NCBI GenBank assembly: GCA_028023455.1
Contig: JAQFVV010012544.1
Location: 1,436,501-1,500,500, forward strand
Direction: 5' to 3'
Source of the DNA: Epiperipatus broadwayi
Lineage: Eukaryota; Onychophora; Udeonychophora; Euonychophora; Peripatidae
DNA length: 64,000 nt
Both the position numbers and the translations under genes were made by a program. The notes under the pieces are model-generated. The model did no database searches. It saw only the letters and a program-made list of their open reading frames with translations, and was not told the DNA's origin. Shown one piece after another: positions 60,655-64,000 of the stretch. Each line of letters opens with the position of its first letter. Position 1 is the first letter of the stretch.

Positions 60655-61020
60655 TCAACAAGTTGCCTGTCCTTTACTCATAATCCAATTAAATACTATT
60701 TTGGCTATTCTGTTACTATCCATAAATTGCAATCTACTAAAAATTTTCATTTTGTTTTTTGAATATCTCATATAAAAGCTTGACCATCCCATTTCTTCTT
60801 GAATTGCTTCCTTTGCCATCCACACATCTTCATTCAATGCATATCTTCCTACTTCTCTTTGTACTTTTTCCAAATAATTTAACACCTGCTTACTGACACA
60901 TAATGTATTGTTACCATAAGTTATCCCTGCTACTGCCACTCCCTTCCATATAATTCTTGCTACATCATATGAAAACACTGTTGATTTCTTTATCAATCCC
61001 TTTTTTTTTCTTTGCTTCAT
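60655..61020 (-). pseudogene. LINE ORF2 region after the RT
   Basis: An open stretch of 121 codons: RIIWKGVAVAGITYGNNTLC, LNYLEKVQREVGRYAL, AIQEEMGWSSFYMRYSKNKM and IFSRLQFMDSNRIAKIVFNW. This is the A.Y..E.......L...Q......L......T...A...E.G.......... region that follows the RT in many LINEs. It ends in a stop, and the Cys/His end lies further left in other frames. Confidence 0.75.
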
Positions 61021-61269
61021 TTATCAATTTTTTCTCTAATTCATCCAAGCAATTTCTCTCATTATTTAAAATGATTCCCAAATAATTATACCTATTCAAC
61101 ACATTTAACTTTATATTCCTCAATAAAAATACTTTTTTTTACTCTTTGTCCAACATTTATTATCCTTGGTTTAATTTTTCTTCATCAAATATAATCCCTA
61201 TCTCTTTACTCACCCTTACACATGTCTTCAACATAACTGCCATATCTTCCCTACTTTGTGTGCACAAGA

Positions 61270-61720
61270 AAATATCATCAGAAAATAAGAGACCTGATAA
61301 TATATACACTCCCTTGCCATCTATTAATGGTATTTATAACTCTCTTCCAATATTTTTATTGTTCTCTTAATTTCTCTCAAACATAACAAAAACAAAATAG
61401 GTGACATAGGGCATCCTTACCTTAGTCCCACCCCATTTTTAACTTTAACTGAATCTATATTTTCTAAATGGTATACAATCTCTTAATAAGATCTATTAAA
61501 GCTCCATTAATTTCAAATTTACTGTTACCCATAATCTATTTCTATTCACTCTATCATATGTCTTCTCTATATCTAGAAAGACCATATATAACTGTCTACC
61601 TGCATTCCTACTCATATCTATAAGTTGTGTGACTACAAATAAACTAGCTCCTAAATGCCTATCCAATCAAAAACCTCCTGGCATTTCTCTCACTATATTA
61701 TTTTCTTCTATCCATATTGC
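61270..61720 (-). pseudogene. LINE reverse transcriptase motifs
   Basis: In order on the minus strand: LDRHLGASLFVVTQLI (block 2a), LYMVFLDIEKTYDRV (motif A with its Asp; normally LDIEKAYDRV), KNGVGLR-stop-GCPMSPILF (motif B region, normally RQGCPMSPILF) and LSGLLFSDDIFLC (catalytic box FSDD for F/YADD). The frames shift and one stop replaces a Gln, so it is inactive. Confidence 0.85.
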
Positions 61721-62569
61721 CACCTTCCAGCTACCATATATGCAAAAACTTTATATAACAGTGCTGTTATGTTTATCAGTCAATAATTGTTTATCTTTCT
61801 ATGGTCCTTACACTTTTCTTTTAAATAATAGTTTTACTCTTATATTATTCCAGCTACCTGGAAATTCTGTCTTCTGTGCCATCTTATTAAAACACGATAA
61901 TAGATTTAATTTTGCCCAATTCCCAAATTCATCACGATCTTTGCTGCTCATCCATCTAAATATATTGCCTTTCCATTTTTCAATTTCTTCCCTGCCTCAT
62001 TCAATTCATTTTCTGTAAAACTAATATTACCATTACTAAGTTCTTTTATGTTTGTTATCACTGTCCTTCACATCTAACATCTTTTCTATATCCATTGCAT
62101 ACTTATTTAAGATTGTCTCAAATTCTTCTCTTAAAGTTACACTCTTTTTCCTAATCATTTAGTAATACTATTTCTCTTTCCCTACATTTTTTCTTTTAAT
62201 ATATTTCCAAAATTTTTTATTCCCATCTCTTCCACTTTTATTAATATATTTCCATAATTTACTATTTAATTTTTTTCCTTTTTATATAATTATCCATTTT
62301 AGTCAATTTCTTTTTTAAATAGTTTTCCCATTTAATATTAACATCTTTTTTTTTACTTTCTTTGTTTTTAATAACACATTTATATTCTCTACATGATTTT
62401 TGCTCTCTTTTACGCATTTACTAATTCTCAGTTTTCTATTACTTTTTTTTCTGAATATTTACCTAAAATCCTATTTGCCACTTTTTCACACCAATCCTTA
62501 TATTTATCCATAACAAACGCATCCATGATTTCTTCTATTTTTATTTTATATTTTTATAGCTTATTCTTA

Positions 62570-63240
62570 TCATTCATTTTCACATCTTTCCTTATACTTT
62601 CTAGTTTTATTACTATTTTCCATCACATTATTAAACATTTCTATTATAAAGAAATTATTAATGCTGTTATCAAAGACTTTCATGTTCCATAATTTATTTA
62701 TTCCCTTTTTCTCTACTAATACATAATCTATTATATGAAATATATTATTTCTAGACCATGTGTATTGACCCTCATAAATATTTGAAAAATTCCCAATGCT
62801 CAAATTCACATTCTGACAAAAAATTTTCAAAGGCTTCCCATTCTTGTTATCCATATCATCAATATCTTCAGTATGCCTATTCATATATCCTATATCTGTA
62901 TATCCTTAAATAGGCATTCATACATGCTATGGTTTCACTCCATTATAGTTTGACTATTCACTATAGCCACCATCCATTCTTCTCCTGCTAATCTTTTCCC
63001 AAACTATAAATGTTCTTGACACTTTACAGTATTTACATATTTTTTGACATAATTCCTATACCACTACCCTTTTTTTCTTTTCTACTTATATCCTGCCATA
63101 CCAAATCTTCCAGTGTAGGTTCTTCTCTTAGATAGGTTTCCACTACTGCTAATATTTCAAGCCCTTTGTTTTTAACTGCTTTGTTTAATTCCAGAAACTT
63201 TTCTGGTCTCTTACTATCTTGCATACTCCAATTTTAATAA
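62570..63240 (-). pseudogene. LINE AP-type endonuclease, two fragments
   Basis: 63224-63033 reads KFLELNKAVKNKGLEILAVV then ETYLREEPTLEDLVWQ and GSGIGIMSKNM, the N-terminal half with the ETYL catalytic Glu and the G.G.GI. motif. 62884-62570 reads YTWSRNNIFHIIDYVL, the T.W......IDYVL block near the end; the SDH motif is changed (FDNSIN). The part between is in other frames with stops. Confidence 0.8.
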
Positions 63241-63480
63241 TTTCTTCATTTCTTACTACCCTTTTATAAATTCTTTTGACTCTTTTTTTCTCTATTACAT
63301 TTGTAATTACCTTGTTTATCATTAATTTTACAGACCCATTCCCTCTCCACATCAATATTTATATCTGAATCAGCTATTCTTTGTTTACCTCTTGCATCCC
63401 ATCCATTCTTAACCTTCTTTTTGATAATACTGTAATTTAAAACTCAACCCCCCTTTATAAGTTTCCTGAACTATATTCAT

Positions 63481-64000
63481 AAATCAATCCCCCTAATGCT
63501 TCAAACTTGGAAAAAAAAACGCAGCCTCTGTGCCGGTCAAAATCGTATATTCATTCAACAAGACCAATAATCCAAGCAAAAGTACCTTGAATCCAACCAT
63601 GCACAAAATATCTATGTCAGGACAAGGATGAATCCTAACCTATTTGCCTAAATTATTGCCTCTCTGACTAATGGATAACATTTGTGATGACACTAGCAGT
63701 GCTTGGTTTTATTCCGTCCCAGCTGGAGGTCATGGTTCACATAGAGACTCAAAATAATAAAAGGGTTTATATGAAAAATCAATGATTTAATGGATTCTGA
63801 TGATTGCAGAATGGTACAGATATGATTTGATCGATTACTGATGGTTTGAACCGTAATAATGATAATTCTTTATGGTAACATTATAAAGAAGTGAATTTAC
63901 ATCAAATAAATATTATAAACAAATAGAGAAATTAACCTTAGAGATTGGGGAGGTGATGACAAACTAAGCTTATTTAAATGACAATATTATAGGAATTTAT
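63481..64000. other. unassigned, slightly less A+T-rich sequence
   Basis: The part at 63500-63760 is of higher complexity (for example TTTTATTCCGTCCCAGCTGG) and may be the 5' part of the LINE or another repeat. No ORF or RNA is recognised. Confidence 0.35.

Larger units (their letters stand above)
59945..63480 (-). mobile_element. decayed LINE with endonuclease, RT and 3' end
   Basis: Reading right to left: an ORF1 remnant (63480-63240), endonuclease (63224-62570), RT (about 61700-61270), C-terminus (61020-60655), then the Cys/His end and 3' UTR (60550-59960), ending in a short CATCACATCAG-like tail at 59945-59960. The last 600 bp align with the 39.33-39.89 kb fragment, so both belong to one family. 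All frames are broken. The family is APE-type; the clade is not determined. Confidence 0.85.

Noticed and set aside
59982-62692. Plus-strand ORFs rich in Phe, Ser and Pro
   Set aside because: Antisense shadows of the minus-strand LINE.

Overview
This is A+T-rich (roughly three quarters A+T by eye) nuclear DNA of a eukaryote, most likely an invertebrate animal. The reasons are stacked decayed retrotransposons, long (TTA)n arrays, mariner relics, tRNA-derived short repeats and no compact gene order. I find no convincing host gene: no complete ORF with a recognisable cellular function and no multi-exon structure I could defend. The window reads as intergenic or intronic DNA made largely of transposable elements in different states of decay. 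I cannot name the species.

Layout. 0.8-3.8 kb: a broken Ty3/gypsy pol on the minus strand (RT, RNase H, integrase, GPY/F tail). 4.0-9.3 kb: a nearly full-length but decayed LINE on the minus strand (ORF1 with a CCHC knuckle and AT-hook-like tail, AP endonuclease, RT, Cys/His C-terminus) with (TTA)n arrays on both sides. 10.4-10.8 kb: a GC-richer coding-like patch. 12.0-13.0, 16.7 and 26.9-27.1 kb: copies of a tRNA-derived SINE. 17.3-18.4 and 42.2-44.5 kb: two RTE-type LINE relics. 28.2-33.9 kb: two diverged direct repeats of about 750 bp, 4.9 kb apart. 39.3-39.9 kb and 59.9-63.5 kb: a short and a long copy of one further LINE family. 46.2, 49.4 and 59.2-59.9 kb: mariner-like transposase relics. 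Between these lie several short inverted-repeat elements.

The most interesting content is a class of short, non-autonomous fold-back repeats (17.0, 20.0, 21.8-22.6, 23.2-23.7, 29.2-29.7, 39.1, 40.7-41.7 kb; architecture also at 56.9-57.7 kb). Most consist of a unit, a partial direct copy and a partial inverted copy. Three are flanked by 13-17 bp target-site duplications. Most carry a motif like the hammerhead ribozyme core (CTGANGA, hairpin, GAAA). At 22346-22404 (+) the motif folds by hand into a type I hammerhead with a 2-bp stem III, and at 56088-56143 (-) there is a second foldable example. In the 20 kb copy the left repeat begins at the predicted ribozyme cleavage site, giving a 449-bp unit. 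This points to retrozymes or non-autonomous Penelope-like elements, seen here in several unrelated sequence families. No Penelope-type reverse transcriptase is visible in the window.

A second unusual family is a very short tRNA-Gly-like retroposon (45.06, 46.65, 51.94, 55.24 kb) whose flanks extend the acceptor stem. The 21.97 kb position also carries an Illumina adapter remnant, which is an assembly artefact lying inside one of the ribozyme repeats.
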